From Pseudomonadota bacterium (lineage in GTDB: Bacteria; Pseudomonadota; Alphaproteobacteria; Rhizobiales; Hyphomicrobiaceae), in contig JAEXXM010000047.1 in assembly GCA_023405815.1 (NCBI GenBank), forward strand, positions 1 to 57,638: a stretch of DNA of 57,638 bases. Reading direction: 5' to 3'. The notes under the pieces are model-generated. The model did not search any database, was not told where the DNA came from, and saw only the letters and a list, made by a program, of their open reading frames with translations. The translations under genes and the position numbers were made by a program. Of the stretch, positions 47,328-56,588 are shown piece by piece (position 1 is the first letter of the stretch; each line of letters begins with the position of its first letter).

Positions 47328-47921
47328 ATGTTCACCGGCATCGTGAATGACATCGGCGAAGTGGTTGCGCGCGACGGCGGCCAGTTCAGCATCCGCACGC
47401 GCTTTCCTGCCGAGCAGCTCGATATCGGCGGCTCGATGGCCTGCGACGGCTGCTGCCTGACGATGACCTCGGTGCAGCACCAGGACCGCGGCAGCGTCTT
47501 CACCGTCGATGTTTCCAACGAGACGCGCGGCAAGACGACGCTCGGCGACTGGGAGCCGGGGCGAAAGATCAACCTGGAACAGGCTTTGCGGCTCGGGCAG
47601 GAGCTGGGCGGGCACCTTGTAACCGGCCACGTTGACGGCCTGGCGCGCATTGTCGACATCGTGCCCGATGGGGAGAGCAAACGCTTTTCTTTCGAGGTGC
47701 CCGAGCACCTCGCCCCATATATCGCCCCGAAGGGCTCAGTGGCCCTCGACGGGGTGTCTTTGACCGTGAACGAGGTCAGCGACACCCGGTTCGGGGTCAA
47801 CCTCATCCCCCATACCTTGACGGTGACGACCTGGGGCGCGAAAACCCCCGGGCAATTGGTCAACCTCGAGGTTGATCTCTTCGCGCGCTACATCGCGCGA
47901 CTCCTGGAGTTTCGTCCGTGA
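47328..47921 (+). CDS. ribE: Riboflavin synthase, alpha chain
   Basis: The enzyme turns two 6,7-dimethyl-8-ribityllumazine molecules into riboflavin. The ATG at 47328 has GAAGGAAG upstream; the longer frame is spurious. The 197-residue protein has two similar barrels, one starting MFTGIVNDIGEV and the other at VTGHVDGLARIVDI, with the typical SMACDGCCLTMT and SVALDGVSLTVNEV parts. It overlaps ribB by four bases. Confidence 0.96.
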   Translation: MFTGIVNDIGEVVARDGGQFSIRTRFPAEQLDIGGSMACDGCCLTMTSVQHQDRGSVFTVDVSNETRGKTTLGDWEPGRKINLEQALRLGQELGGHLVTGHVDGLARIVDIVPDGESKRFSFEVPEHLAPYIAPKGSVALDGVSLTVNEVSDTRFGVNLIPHTLTVTTWGAKTPGQLVNLEVDLFARYIARLLEFRP

Positions 47922-49066
47922 CGCACGACGTTGGCAAACATGCCATCTCGGAAGGCCGAGGCTGCCTGTCGTCGATCCAAGAGATCCTCGATGACATGCG
48001 CAATGGGCGGATGGTCATCCTCGTCGATGCCGAGGAACGCGAGAACGAGGGCGACCTCGTCATTCCCGCCCAGATGGCTACGCCCGATGCCATCAATTTC
48101 ATGGCCCGCTACGGTCGCGGCCTGATCTGTCTCACGCTGACGGGCGCGCGTGCGAAAGAGCTCGAGCTGCAGGCGATGGTCGGCGACAACCGATCGCGCA
48201 ACCGCACCGCTTTCACGCAGTCGATCGAAGCGCGCGAAGGTATCTCGACCGGGATTTCGGCGGCCGATCGCGCGCGCACGATCGCGACGGCGATCGACAC
48301 GACCAAGGGCGCGGGAGACATCGTCTCGCCGGGACACGTGTTTCCGCTCGTTGCGCGCGAGGGCGGCGTGTTGATCCGCGCGGGTCATACGGAAGCCTCG
48401 GTCGATCTCGCGCGCCTTGCCGGTCTTTATCCGGCCGCCGTGATCTGCGAGATCATGAACGACGACGGCACGATGGCACGCCTGCCCGACCTCGTGACCT
48501 TCGCGCAGCGGCATGGATTGAAGATCGGTGCCATCGACGAGCTGATCGCTTACCGGCTGCAAAACGACCGTCTGGTGCGCGCAGTCGCCAAGACGAGCGT
48601 TGCGACCGCGGCCGGTCGTTTCGATCTTCACGTCTACGAGACGACGGTGGAGCCGGCGGAGCATCTGGCGCTGGTCAAGGGCGACCTGTCGGCACCGGGC
48701 CCGGTGCTCGTGCGAGTGCACGCCGTCAACCTGCTCGGCGACGTGCTGGGCGTTGGCGAAGCTGGCGAAGGGACGCAGATCGCCAATGCACTGCGCATGA
48801 TCGAGCAAGAGGAACGCGGCGTCGTGGTGCTGATCCGCGACTTGCGGCCGAGGCTCATCTCCGAATGGATCGCATCGCGTGCGCAGCCGAAGAAGCCGTC
48901 GGACGGCTCGCGCGAGCGCCGGCAGGTCGAGATCGGCATCGGGTCGCAGATTTTGCGGGACCTCGGCGTGAGCGACATGGTGCTGCTCACCAATTCGCCG
49001 GCACATGTGTACGTCGGCCTTGAAGGTTTCGGATTGCGCATCGTCGATACGCGCAGGATCGAGTGA
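47918..49066 (+). CDS. ribB: 3,4-DHBP synthase with degenerate GTP cyclohydrolase II domain (RibBA-like)
   Basis: The GTG at 47918 overlaps the ribE stop (GTGA). The N-terminal ~200 residues are a DHBP synthase with VDAEERENEGDLV, AREGGVLIRAGHTEASVDL and EIMNDDGTMARLPDL. The C-terminal ~170 residues have the fold of GTP cyclohydrolase II, but the zinc cysteines and the catalytic motif are gone: LLGDVLGVGEAGEGTQI stands where RibA has CLTGD and RCDCG. It may thus only have the RibB activity. Such degenerate RibBX proteins are known. A separate active RibA is needed elsewhere. Confidence 0.93.
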   Translation: MTHDVGKHAISEGRGCLSSIQEILDDMRNGRMVILVDAEERENEGDLVIPAQMATPDAINFMARYGRGLICLTLTGARAKELELQAMVGDNRSRNRTAFTQSIEAREGISTGISAADRARTIATAIDTTKGAGDIVSPGHVFPLVAREGGVLIRAGHTEASVDLARLAGLYPAAVICEIMNDDGTMARLPDLVTFAQRHGLKIGAIDELIAYRLQNDRLVRAVAKTSVATAAGRFDLHVYETTVEPAEHLALVKGDLSAPGPVLVRVHAVNLLGDVLGVGEAGEGTQIANALRMIEQEERGVVVLIRDLRPRLISEWIASRAQPKKPSDGSRERRQVEIGIGSQILRDLGVSDMVLLTNSPAHVYVGLEGFGLRIVDTRRIE

Positions 49067-49069
49067 GAA

Positions 49070-49591
49070 ATGGTCTTAAAGCCTGACAGACCCGTGCGCA
49101 CGACGCGGAAGGCTCCGAGCGGGCCGATGCAGGCGCGCGTGCTCATCATCGAGGGGCGCTTTTACGACGAGATCGCCGACGAACTCGTCGCGGGCGCCGT
49201 GGCGGCGCTCGATGCCCATGGCGTCGCGCACGACTGCATCACCGTTCCCGGGGCGCTGGAGATACCGCAAGTGCTGACACAGGCCGTCAGCGCGGGTCTC
49301 ATCCCAGGGCGTGCAGCGGGCGGCAGGTGGGATGGCGTCGTTGCGCTCGGCTGCGTCATTCGCGGCGAGACCTCGCACTACGATATCGTCTGCAACAACG
49401 CCAATCACTGGCTGATGCACGTGGCGACGCTGCACGCGGTGCCGGTCGGCAACGGCATTCTGACGGTCGATACCGAGGCCCAGGCGCTTGCACGTGCGCG
49501 CGGCGGGATCAACGGCAAGGGCGGCGATGCGGCGCGCGCCTGCTTGCGGTTGATCGAGCTGCAGCGCGAGTTCGAGGGACAGAGCGCATGA
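49070..49591 (+). CDS. ribH: 6,7-Dimethyl-8-ribityllumazine synthase
   Basis: The enzyme makes the direct precursor of riboflavin from the RibB and RibD products. The 173-residue protein has VPGALEIPQVL, CVIRGETSHYDIVCNNA and PVGNGILTVDTEAQAL, with the conserved His in the HYD part. The start has only a weak site; an ATG at codon 20 is also possible, but the first part resembles other long N-termini. Its stop overlaps the nusB start as ATGA. Confidence 0.95.
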   Translation: MVLKPDRPVRTTRKAPSGPMQARVLIIEGRFYDEIADELVAGAVAALDAHGVAHDCITVPGALEIPQVLTQAVSAGLIPGRAAGGRWDGVVALGCVIRGETSHYDIVCNNANHWLMHVATLHAVPVGNGILTVDTEAQALARARGGINGKGGDAARACLRLIELQREFEGQSA

Positions 49592-50100
49592 CGACGGCGA
49601 GCAACGCCACGCCGAAGCCGGGCAAGATTGCGCTGCAGCCGCGGACGGCGGCGCGCGTCGCCACGGTGCAGGGTCTCTACCAAATGGACCTTGCCGGCAC
49701 GGACCTCAACGCCGTGATCGACGAGTTCGTGCGCCTGCGCTTTCCGAAGCCGCCGGGAGACGAGGCGGCGGCCGGCGCCGATGCTGCATTCTTCGCCGAG
49801 CTCATCCGCGGTGTGGTGCGGCGTCAGCGCGACATCGATCCGCTGGTCGACCAGCAGCTTGCCGAGGGATGGCGGCTCGTCCGCATCGACGCGATCGTGC
49901 GTGCGATCTTGCGCGCCGGCGTGTTCGAGCTGATGGAGCGTCCGGATGTGCCGGGACGCGTCGTCATCAACGAGTACATCAACGTCGCGCACTCCTTCTT
50001 TTCGGAGGACGAGCCAAAGGTCGTCAACGGTGTGCTCGACAAGCTGGCGCGCAAGTTGCGCGCGGCCGAGTTCGATCGCGATGCCAGCCGATCCAAATGA
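49588..50100 (+). CDS. nusB: Transcription antitermination factor NusB
   Basis: NusB helps antitermination of rRNA transcription together with NusE. The ATG overlaps the ribH stop. The 170-residue helical protein has AARVATVQGLYQMDLAG, WRLVRIDAIVRAILRAGVFEL, VINEYINVAHSFF and VNGVLDKLARKLR. Its place after ribH is the usual order. It overlaps thiL by 20 bases, so the two are coupled. Confidence 0.96.
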   Translation: MTTASNATPKPGKIALQPRTAARVATVQGLYQMDLAGTDLNAVIDEFVRLRFPKPPGDEAAAGADAAFFAELIRGVVRRQRDIDPLVDQQLAEGWRLVRIDAIVRAILRAGVFELMERPDVPGRVVINEYINVAHSFFSEDEPKVVNGVLDKLARKLRAAEFDRDASRSK

Positions 50101-51115
50101 GAAGCCGCAAAGTGGCACCGTTGGCGGCGAAGAGGCGCTGATCGCCGAGTTCTGGGCGCCATTGGCAGCGGGGTTTGCCGGTGCCTTCGATCTCAAGGAC
50201 GACTGTGCAACCATCGCGCCTCCCGCAGGCGAGGAGCTGGTCGTCACCACCGACGCACTGATTGCGGGCGTGCACTTCTTTCCGGGCGATGATCCGGCGG
50301 CGGTGGGGTGGAAAGCACTGGCGGTCAACGTGTCCGACCTCGTCGGCAAAGGCGCCATGCCGCTCGCCTATCTGATGAACGTCGCGCTCCCGGGACTCGA
50401 CCGGGCTTGGCTCGCGGCTTTCACGAACGGCCTCAGAGCGGCGCAGGTTGCTTTCGGCTGCCAGCTCATCGGAGGCGATACGGATCGCACGCCGGGACCG
50501 CTCACGGTTTCGATCACCGCGCTCGGAACGGCTCCCTCGGGGCGAATGGTGCGCAGGGCGACGGCGCGTCCCGGGGACCATGTCTACATCACCGGCACCA
50601 TAGGAGACGCGGCCATCGGTCTAGCGTTGAGGAAGGATCCTCATGTGCTCGATCGGGCTGGTCTCGACAAAGCGGCGGCGAGTTATCTCGAAGGGAGGTT
50701 TTCCCGGCCGCACCCGCCGGTTGCGATCGTCCCGGCATTGCGCGCGTGCGCCTCGGCGGCAATGGATGTCTCGGATGGCCTGATAAAGGACTTCGATCGC
50801 CTATGCCGTGCGTCAGGTGTCGGCGGCGTGATCGAGGCGTCTGTGGTGTCGCTGTCCGAGGCGGCGCGCAGCGTTGTCGACAGGGGGGAAGCCAAGCTCG
50901 AGGATTTGCTGACCGGCGGCGAAGACTACGAGGTGCTCGCGTGCGTGGCGCCCGATGCGGCGACAGAGTTCGAGCGCCTCGCGGCCGAGAGCGGCGTGCG
51001 CGTCACGCGTATCGGGACCATAGTTGATGAGCCCGTCGGCGGCACGGCGAGGAGCGCAACGGGGGAGAGCATCGTATTCACCAAGACGGGGTGGGATCAC
51101 TTTTCGCAACACTGA
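50081..51115 (+). CDS. thiL: Thiamine-monophosphate kinase
   Basis: ThiL adds the second phosphate to thiamine monophosphate, giving the cofactor. The ATG at 50081 lies 20 bases before the nusB stop, as is common for this pair. The 344-residue protein has VVTTDALIAGVHFFPGDDP, VNVSDLVGKGAMPLAY, QLIGGDTDRTPGPLTVS, and AAMDVSDGLIKDFDRL, which are the ThiL metal and nucleotide motifs. It ends the rib operon. Confidence 0.96.
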   Translation: MPADPNEKPQSGTVGGEEALIAEFWAPLAAGFAGAFDLKDDCATIAPPAGEELVVTTDALIAGVHFFPGDDPAAVGWKALAVNVSDLVGKGAMPLAYLMNVALPGLDRAWLAAFTNGLRAAQVAFGCQLIGGDTDRTPGPLTVSITALGTAPSGRMVRRATARPGDHVYITGTIGDAAIGLALRKDPHVLDRAGLDKAAASYLEGRFSRPHPPVAIVPALRACASAAMDVSDGLIKDFDRLCRASGVGGVIEASVVSLSEAARSVVDRGEAKLEDLLTGGEDYEVLACVAPDAATEFERLAAESGVRVTRIGTIVDEPVGGTARSATGESIVFTKTGWDHFSQH

Positions 51116-51331
51116 TGCGACTTGAAGGACTGCTCGCGTGCGACCAAATCGCACCGTGGAGCGGAACATCCAGGCACTGGCAAGCCAACAACGCGGAATT
51201 GTCTTGGTTTGGCCATATCCTGGCGGCTATTGAGGGCGCTGGCGTCAAAGCCAGACAAGCGACGCTAGGCGGATTGCGGGTTTGCGCGGCGGCCCGTCGC
51301 TTGCTGCGGCGGGCAGGATTGGGACGGGTTC

Positions 51332-52735
51332 ATGCTGGCATTTCGCGCGGGTGCGCGATTCTTCATTTCGCATCTCCTGTCGCGGAGCACAGCGAGCTGC
51401 AGCCTGGCTGCGTGCGCCGTTCTCGGCGTCATCGGCTTGATGCTTCTGGCGGTGCCGGCGCATGCCCAGGCCGCTCAGGCCAATTGGTGGGAGAGCCTCA
51501 CGGGTTCCGGTACGCCCGACTACACCGGCCGCCGGCAGGAGGAGCGCGAGCGTGAAAGGGCCGCGCGTCAGACCGAGCCGCTCGACGATCTACGGCCCGA
51601 TGCCGTGCCGATGCGCTCGGACGAGATGATCGCGTCGATCGAGGATGCGATCGCACGCTACCAGCAGATCGCTCAGCAGGGCGGCTGGCCGCTCGTCCCG
51701 CCCGGCCGCATGATGCGCGAAGGCGAGGACGATGACCGCGTTCCCATTCTGCGTAAGAGACTGATCGCCAGCGGCGACCTCAGGCCGCGCGGTCAGTACT
51801 ACAATTCCTACACGTTCGACGAGGAGCTCAGCAACGCCGTCAAGCACTTCCAGCGGCGCCATGGTCTGAGGCCCACGGGTCGTGTGGAGCGCTCGACGTA
51901 TCCGGCGCTCAACATGACGGTGGACGAGCGCATCAACCAGTTGCGGCTCAACCTCGGGCGCATTCGCGAGTTGATGTCGACGCCCGTCGAAGAGCGCTAT
52001 GTCCTGGTCAATATCCCGGCGTTCCAGCTCGAGGCGGTCGAACGGTTCGAGGTGCAGCAGCGCCATCGTGTCATCGTCGGGCGCACCGAGCGTCAGTCGC
52101 CCTCCGTGAAAGCAACCATTCGCGGGCTCAACTTCTTCCCGTATTGGCGCGTGCCGGACAGCGTGGCGCACCTCGATCTCATTCCGCGCCTGATGAAGGA
52201 GCCGGACTACCTGCAGAACGAGAAGATCCGCGTGTTCGACGCCTCGGCAACGCGCGAGCTCGATCCGCTCGGTGTCGACTGGTCCTCGCCGGAGGCGAAG
52301 AGGCTGAAGTTCAAACAGGACCCGGGGCCGCAGAACGCTCTCGGGCTCGTGCGCATCGACATGCCGAACGAGCATACCGTCTACATGCACGATACGCCGA
52401 TGAAGCAGCTGTTCGGGCAGCGCTCGCGTGCCTTCAGCGCGGGCTGCGTGCGCGTCGAGGGCGTGTTCGATCTCGTCGATTGGATCGCGCACTATGAGCC
52501 GGGCTGGGGCGAGCCGGGCCGTGCGCAGCAGATCGTCGAGGGAGGGCAGGCCGTCGACGTCAACCTGACGCGGCCGATCCCGGTGTACTTCACGTACATC
52601 ACGGCCTGGGCCGAGCGCGACGGCGAGGTCTCCTTCCGGCCCGACATCTACGGGCGCGACGGAGCGGTGGATCAAATTGCCGAGATGGACCGCGACCCGA
52701 GCGAGCCGGCGCCGGCCGTGACGCTTGCGCCCTGA
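51332..52735 (+). CDS. L,D-transpeptidase (YcbB-like), second copy
   Basis: The 467-residue protein has a long N-terminus with one membrane segment near residues 25-45 (signal or anchor), a peptidoglycan-binding domain (AVKHFQRRHGLRPTGRVE), and a YkuD domain with YMHDTPMKQLFG and C372 in SAGCVRVEG. It shares its overall form with LdtP at 41308 and is a paralog of it. It makes 3-3 peptidoglycan crosslinks or attaches proteins. A gap of 216 bases precedes it, in which I see no firm promoter. Confidence 0.93.
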   Translation: MLAFRAGARFFISHLLSRSTASCSLAACAVLGVIGLMLLAVPAHAQAAQANWWESLTGSGTPDYTGRRQEERERERAARQTEPLDDLRPDAVPMRSDEMIASIEDAIARYQQIAQQGGWPLVPPGRMMREGEDDDRVPILRKRLIASGDLRPRGQYYNSYTFDEELSNAVKHFQRRHGLRPTGRVERSTYPALNMTVDERINQLRLNLGRIRELMSTPVEERYVLVNIPAFQLEAVERFEVQQRHRVIVGRTERQSPSVKATIRGLNFFPYWRVPDSVAHLDLIPRLMKEPDYLQNEKIRVFDASATRELDPLGVDWSSPEAKRLKFKQDPGPQNALGLVRIDMPNEHTVYMHDTPMKQLFGQRSRAFSAGCVRVEGVFDLVDWIAHYEPGWGEPGRAQQIVEGGQAVDVNLTRPIPVYFTYITAWAERDGEVSFRPDIYGRDGAVDQIAEMDRDPSEPAPAVTLAP

Positions 52736-52820
52736 GATCAGACAGTGACGTTGCGCATTTAAGGATGATGCCCTCGCGTCTATATTGCGGGTGAGGGCAT
52801 ATCTATCCTGGAGCTCAAGC

Positions 52821-53921
52821 GTGGGCTGGTCGATCAAACTCTTCACCTGGGGCGGCACCGCCGTCCGCATGCACATCACCTTCCTGCTCCTCGTGGCGTG
52901 GATCGCAGCCGTGCAGTGGTCGCGGGGAGGGGCGCACGATGCTCTGGCCGGGGTCCTGTTCATCCTGGTGCTCTTCGCGTGCGTTGTGCTGCACGAGTTC
53001 GGGCACATATGGGCGGCGCGCCGCTACGGCATCCGCACGCCCGATGTAACGCTGCTGCCGATCGGTGGCGTCGCGGCAATGGAGAGAATGCCGGAGAAGC
53101 CCTCGCAGGAGATCGTCGTTGCGCTCGCGGGGCCAGCGGTCAATCTGGTCATCGCGGCGGTGCTGTTTGCGGGCCTCGGATTGCGCGTCAGCACGGAGCA
53201 GACGTGGCAGGAAACGCTGCAGTCCTCGTTCTGGGCCCAGGTGGCAGCGGCGAACGTCGTGCTGCTCGTGTTCAATCTCATACCGGCCTTTCCGATGGAC
53301 GGCGGGCGCGTGCTGCGTGCGCTGCTGGCGATGGGGCTCGGCTACACGCGCGGCACGAAGGTTGCCGCCACGATAGGGCAGGTGCTGGCCGTCGGATTTG
53401 CGTTCCTCGGCTTCATGGGCAACCCGATGCTCATCCTCATTGCGATCTTCATATTCCTCGCCGCCAGCGGCGAGGCGGGAGCTGTCGAGGCGCGCGAGGT
53501 CATCCGCGGACGCCCGGTGAAAGACGGCATGATTACCAGCTTCGAAGCGTTGGGCGTCGGCGCCACGGCGGACGACGCTGCGACCAAGCTGTTGAGCACG
53601 ACGCAGCACGAGTTCCCTCTCCTTGATGGGGCTGGGCGGTTGCGCGGGGTGGTGACGCAGAAGGCGATCATCGAAGCGCTCCGCGGCGGCGAGGGCGGCA
53701 AGCCGGCGCTGGAGATCATGGATGCGAATGTGCCTACTCTGCATGCCGACGAGGATCTGGCGCTGGCCGTCGATCTGTTGCGCCGCTCCGGAGCGCGGCT
53801 CGTCGGCGTCGTCGATGATGCAAGCAGCCTTGTCGGGTACGTCACGCCCGAGAACATCAGCGAGCTGGTGATGATCGGGGCCTCGCGGGAGAGGAGCGGG
53901 GCGGACTGGCTGCGCACGTGA
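52821..53921 (+). CDS. Site-2 protease family (M50) membrane protein with CBS pair
   Basis: The GTG at 52821 has CTGGAGC upstream; the further open codons add nothing conserved. The 366-residue protein has the zinc motif VVLHEFGHIWAARRYG near residue 57 and the second zinc part FPMDGGRVLRALL. It ends with two CBS domains (about residues 225-350). This is the S2P/Rip-type class that cuts membrane proteins within the bilayer; the CBS domains may sense nucleotides. The substrate is unknown. Confidence 0.93.
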   Translation: MGWSIKLFTWGGTAVRMHITFLLLVAWIAAVQWSRGGAHDALAGVLFILVLFACVVLHEFGHIWAARRYGIRTPDVTLLPIGGVAAMERMPEKPSQEIVVALAGPAVNLVIAAVLFAGLGLRVSTEQTWQETLQSSFWAQVAAANVVLLVFNLIPAFPMDGGRVLRALLAMGLGYTRGTKVAATIGQVLAVGFAFLGFMGNPMLILIAIFIFLAASGEAGAVEAREVIRGRPVKDGMITSFEALGVGATADDAATKLLSTTQHEFPLLDGAGRLRGVVTQKAIIEALRGGEGGKPALEIMDANVPTLHADEDLALAVDLLRRSGARLVGVVDDASSLVGYVTPENISELVMIGASRERSGADWLRT

Positions 53922-54094
53922 GCGCTGCATCAGAAATCCTGATTGTGACTGAATAGATACATGGTGCGGGTTCGGTTTCCTAATCTTTACGAAGCAAGTC
54001 GACAATCTCGGGCGAGCCGTTAACAATCCCTCCGTTTCGCGCCGCTGCCATCACTGCGCGCGAGAGGCGTATTGCGTACTGTGTTGGGGGGTAG

Positions 54095-56461
54095 ATGCGT
54101 TCGTTGGCGTATATGTGCGCCGCCGCGTGTGTAGCGGCGGGAGTCGGAGGTTTGGGCTCAGCGGCTTTGGCGCAGGATGCTGCGGCGCCAGTTACCGAGG
54201 GATCGGGCTCAGCGCAGGCAACTCCGCTTCCGCCTGTCGTCGTGGAGACGAAGGAGCAGCAGCCGAAAGCCAAGGCCAAGGCGAAGAAGAAGGGCTCCTC
54301 CGCCGCGCAGAGCCTGGCTGCCCAGCAGCCCGCCACCCCTCCGCCGCAGCAGCCCACGGGACCGGGCAATTCGAACGCCAGCGACAAGACCGCTACCGGT
54401 CCTGTGCGTGACTACAACGCCAAGAACACGGCGACGGGCACCAAGACCGACACTCCGCTGAAGGAAGTCCCGCAGTCGATCTCCGTGGTCGGCGCCGAAC
54501 AGATCCGGGATATGGGTGCGCAAACGATCCAGGACACGTTGCGCTACGTCCCGGGCGTTGTCGCCGACGCCTATGGTCTCGACAGCCGCACGGATAGCGC
54601 TCTCGTTCGCGGCACAGCGGCCTCCGAGTACCTTGACGGGCTTCGCCGCACGTTCAGCTACTATAGCTACAACTACCGCATCGATCCGTACTTCATGGAA
54701 CGGGTCGAGGTGCTGCGCGGTCCGGCGTCAGTTCTCTACGGTCAGGCCGCCGTCGGTGGCATCATCAATGCCGTCTCGAAGCGACCTCGGACGGAGGAAG
54801 GCGGCGAGATCACGGTTGAGTACGGCACCTTCGACTTCAAGCAGGTGAAGTTCGACATGACCGGGCCTGTCACGTCTGACGGCAAATGGTCGTACCGTCT
54901 GACCGGTGCGGCCCGCGACGCCGACACGCAGGTTGATTATGTCGAGGACGACCGTTACGCGATCCAGCCGGCGATTACCTATCGCCCGGACAGCGCGACC
55001 ACCATCACCGCGATCGGCCACTTCCAAAAGGATGAAACTGGCTCGAGCTCCCAGTTCCTTCCGCACGTCGGCACGCTTTATCCGAACGTGAACGGTAAGA
55101 AGGTCCCGTGGGATACATTTGTGGGCGAGCCCGGCGATCACTACGACACCGATGTCGCGTCAGGCACGTTGCTCGTGGAGCACAAGTTCAACTCCGTCTT
55201 CAAGCTGAGCCACGCGTCGCGCTACGCGGACATTCACAACGATTACGACAGCACCTACGCAATCTTCCGGTCGACTACGACACCCCCGTTCCCCGTTCCG
55301 GGGACGCCGTATATCCCGGGCACGGACGAGGAAGAGCTATACCGCACCCGGTGGAAGGCGATCACCGATTCGAAGATATTCAATCAGGACACCAACCTCG
55401 AAGCCAAGCTCACCACCGGCGTCCTCACCCATAAGGTATTGGGCGGCATCGACTACACGAACTTCAGGGCCAGACAGGGCACGGCTTCCGCGAACGATGA
55501 GGGTGGCTTCAACGTCTACGACCCGGTTTATGGTCAGGGACAGTGGAAGTGGAAGGACTGCAGCAACGTCGAGCATGCGAATACGCCCTACCCGGATCTG
55601 CCGATCTGCTCCTACGCCAAGCAGAAGATCACCCAGACCGGTCTCTACGTGCAGGATCAGATGCGTCTTGGAAACTGGATCGCGGTTCTGGGGGCGCGTC
55701 AGGATTGGCTCGAGAACGAGACGAGCGCTCGCACCCAGAAGGACGATGCGGTCACCTATCGCGCTGGCCTCATGTATGAGTTCGCCTCGGGCTTCACCCC
55801 CTATTTCAGCTACGGGGAGTCGTTCGTTCCCGTCGTCGGCTTGTCATCTCCGGCGAACGGCCGCAAACCGTTCGATCCGCAGGCAGGACGCATGTACGAG
55901 CTGGGCTTCAAGTATCAGCCTGCAGGCGCCAATTTCGCGATCAACAGCGCGATTTACGACATCGCCGAGAGCAACCGGCTGGTGCCCGATCCCGTCACCA
56001 CGGGCTTCAGCGTCCAAACGGGCGCGGTCGCCATAAAGGGCTTCGAGATCGAGTTGACCGGCAAGGTCACCGAGAATCTCAAGGTCGTCGGCGGGTATTC
56101 CTACACGCAAGCCCAGTACGATGACAGCACGGCGAAGGACGGCAATCAGATCCAATCCGTCCCCAAGCACTTGGCCTCCATGTGGGGCGTCTGGGAATTC
56201 GATCAGCCGTACCTCAAGGGATGGTCGGTTGGCGCGGGCGCGCGCTACATCGGCGCGTCCTGGGACACCTACCACACGATTGAGACGCCCGACGTCACGC
56301 TGTTCGACGCCATGGTGGCTTACGAGGAGAAGGACTGGCGCTGGTCCATCAGCGCCAAGAATCTCGAGGACAAGGAATACATTTCGACGTGCCTCGACCG
56401 CGGCGACTGCTGGTACGGCACCGCGCGCACGATCATTACCGGACTTACCTACAAGTACTGA
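54095..56461 (+). CDS. TonB-dependent siderophore receptor
   Basis: The 788-residue protein has a signal peptide to about residue 27. After it comes a Pro-, Lys- and Ala-rich linker (residues 30-90), then a plug with LKEVPQSISVVGAEQIRD, LRYVPGVVADAYG, DPYFMERVEVLRGPASVLYG and GGIINAVSKRP, and a 22-strand barrel ending in TARTIITGLTYKY. These are features of the ferrichrome/FhuA-like group. It imports a metal chelate at the expense of TonB energy. No Fur or Irr box is clear upstream. The PepSY gene after it suggests a role in metal release. Confidence 0.93.
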   Translation: MRSLAYMCAAACVAAGVGGLGSAALAQDAAAPVTEGSGSAQATPLPPVVVETKEQQPKAKAKAKKKGSSAAQSLAAQQPATPPPQQPTGPGNSNASDKTATGPVRDYNAKNTATGTKTDTPLKEVPQSISVVGAEQIRDMGAQTIQDTLRYVPGVVADAYGLDSRTDSALVRGTAASEYLDGLRRTFSYYSYNYRIDPYFMERVEVLRGPASVLYGQAAVGGIINAVSKRPRTEEGGEITVEYGTFDFKQVKFDMTGPVTSDGKWSYRLTGAARDADTQVDYVEDDRYAIQPAITYRPDSATTITAIGHFQKDETGSSSQFLPHVGTLYPNVNGKKVPWDTFVGEPGDHYDTDVASGTLLVEHKFNSVFKLSHASRYADIHNDYDSTYAIFRSTTTPPFPVPGTPYIPGTDEEELYRTRWKAITDSKIFNQDTNLEAKLTTGVLTHKVLGGIDYTNFRARQGTASANDEGGFNVYDPVYGQGQWKWKDCSNVEHANTPYPDLPICSYAKQKITQTGLYVQDQMRLGNWIAVLGARQDWLENETSARTQKDDAVTYRAGLMYEFASGFTPYFSYGESFVPVVGLSSPANGRKPFDPQAGRMYELGFKYQPAGANFAINSAIYDIAESNRLVPDPVTTGFSVQTGAVAIKGFEIELTGKVTENLKVVGGYSYTQAQYDDSTAKDGNQIQSVPKHLASMWGVWEFDQPYLKGWSVGAGARYIGASWDTYHTIETPDVTLFDAMVAYEEKDWRWSISAKNLEDKEYISTCLDRGDCWYGTARTIITGLTYKY

Positions 56462-56476
56462 TGTCGAGGAAACCGT

Positions 56477-56502
56477 CCCCTGCCACTTGGCTGTGGCAGG
56501 GG
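56477..56502 (+). terminator. Strong stem-loop after the TonB receptor
   Basis: CCCCTGCCAC and GTGGCAGGGG form a perfect ten-base stem with a six-base loop, 15 bases past the receptor stop. The following bases (GCGATTTC) lack a long T-run. It may dampen rather than stop transcription into the PepSY gene. Confidence 0.6.
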
Positions 56503-56588
56503 GCGATTTCGCGGTTGCGGTCGGGCGGAGGAAACAGGATAACTGCAGTCAACATTGTGCCGCGTGAGGGGCAACGCAGCAGAGCAAG

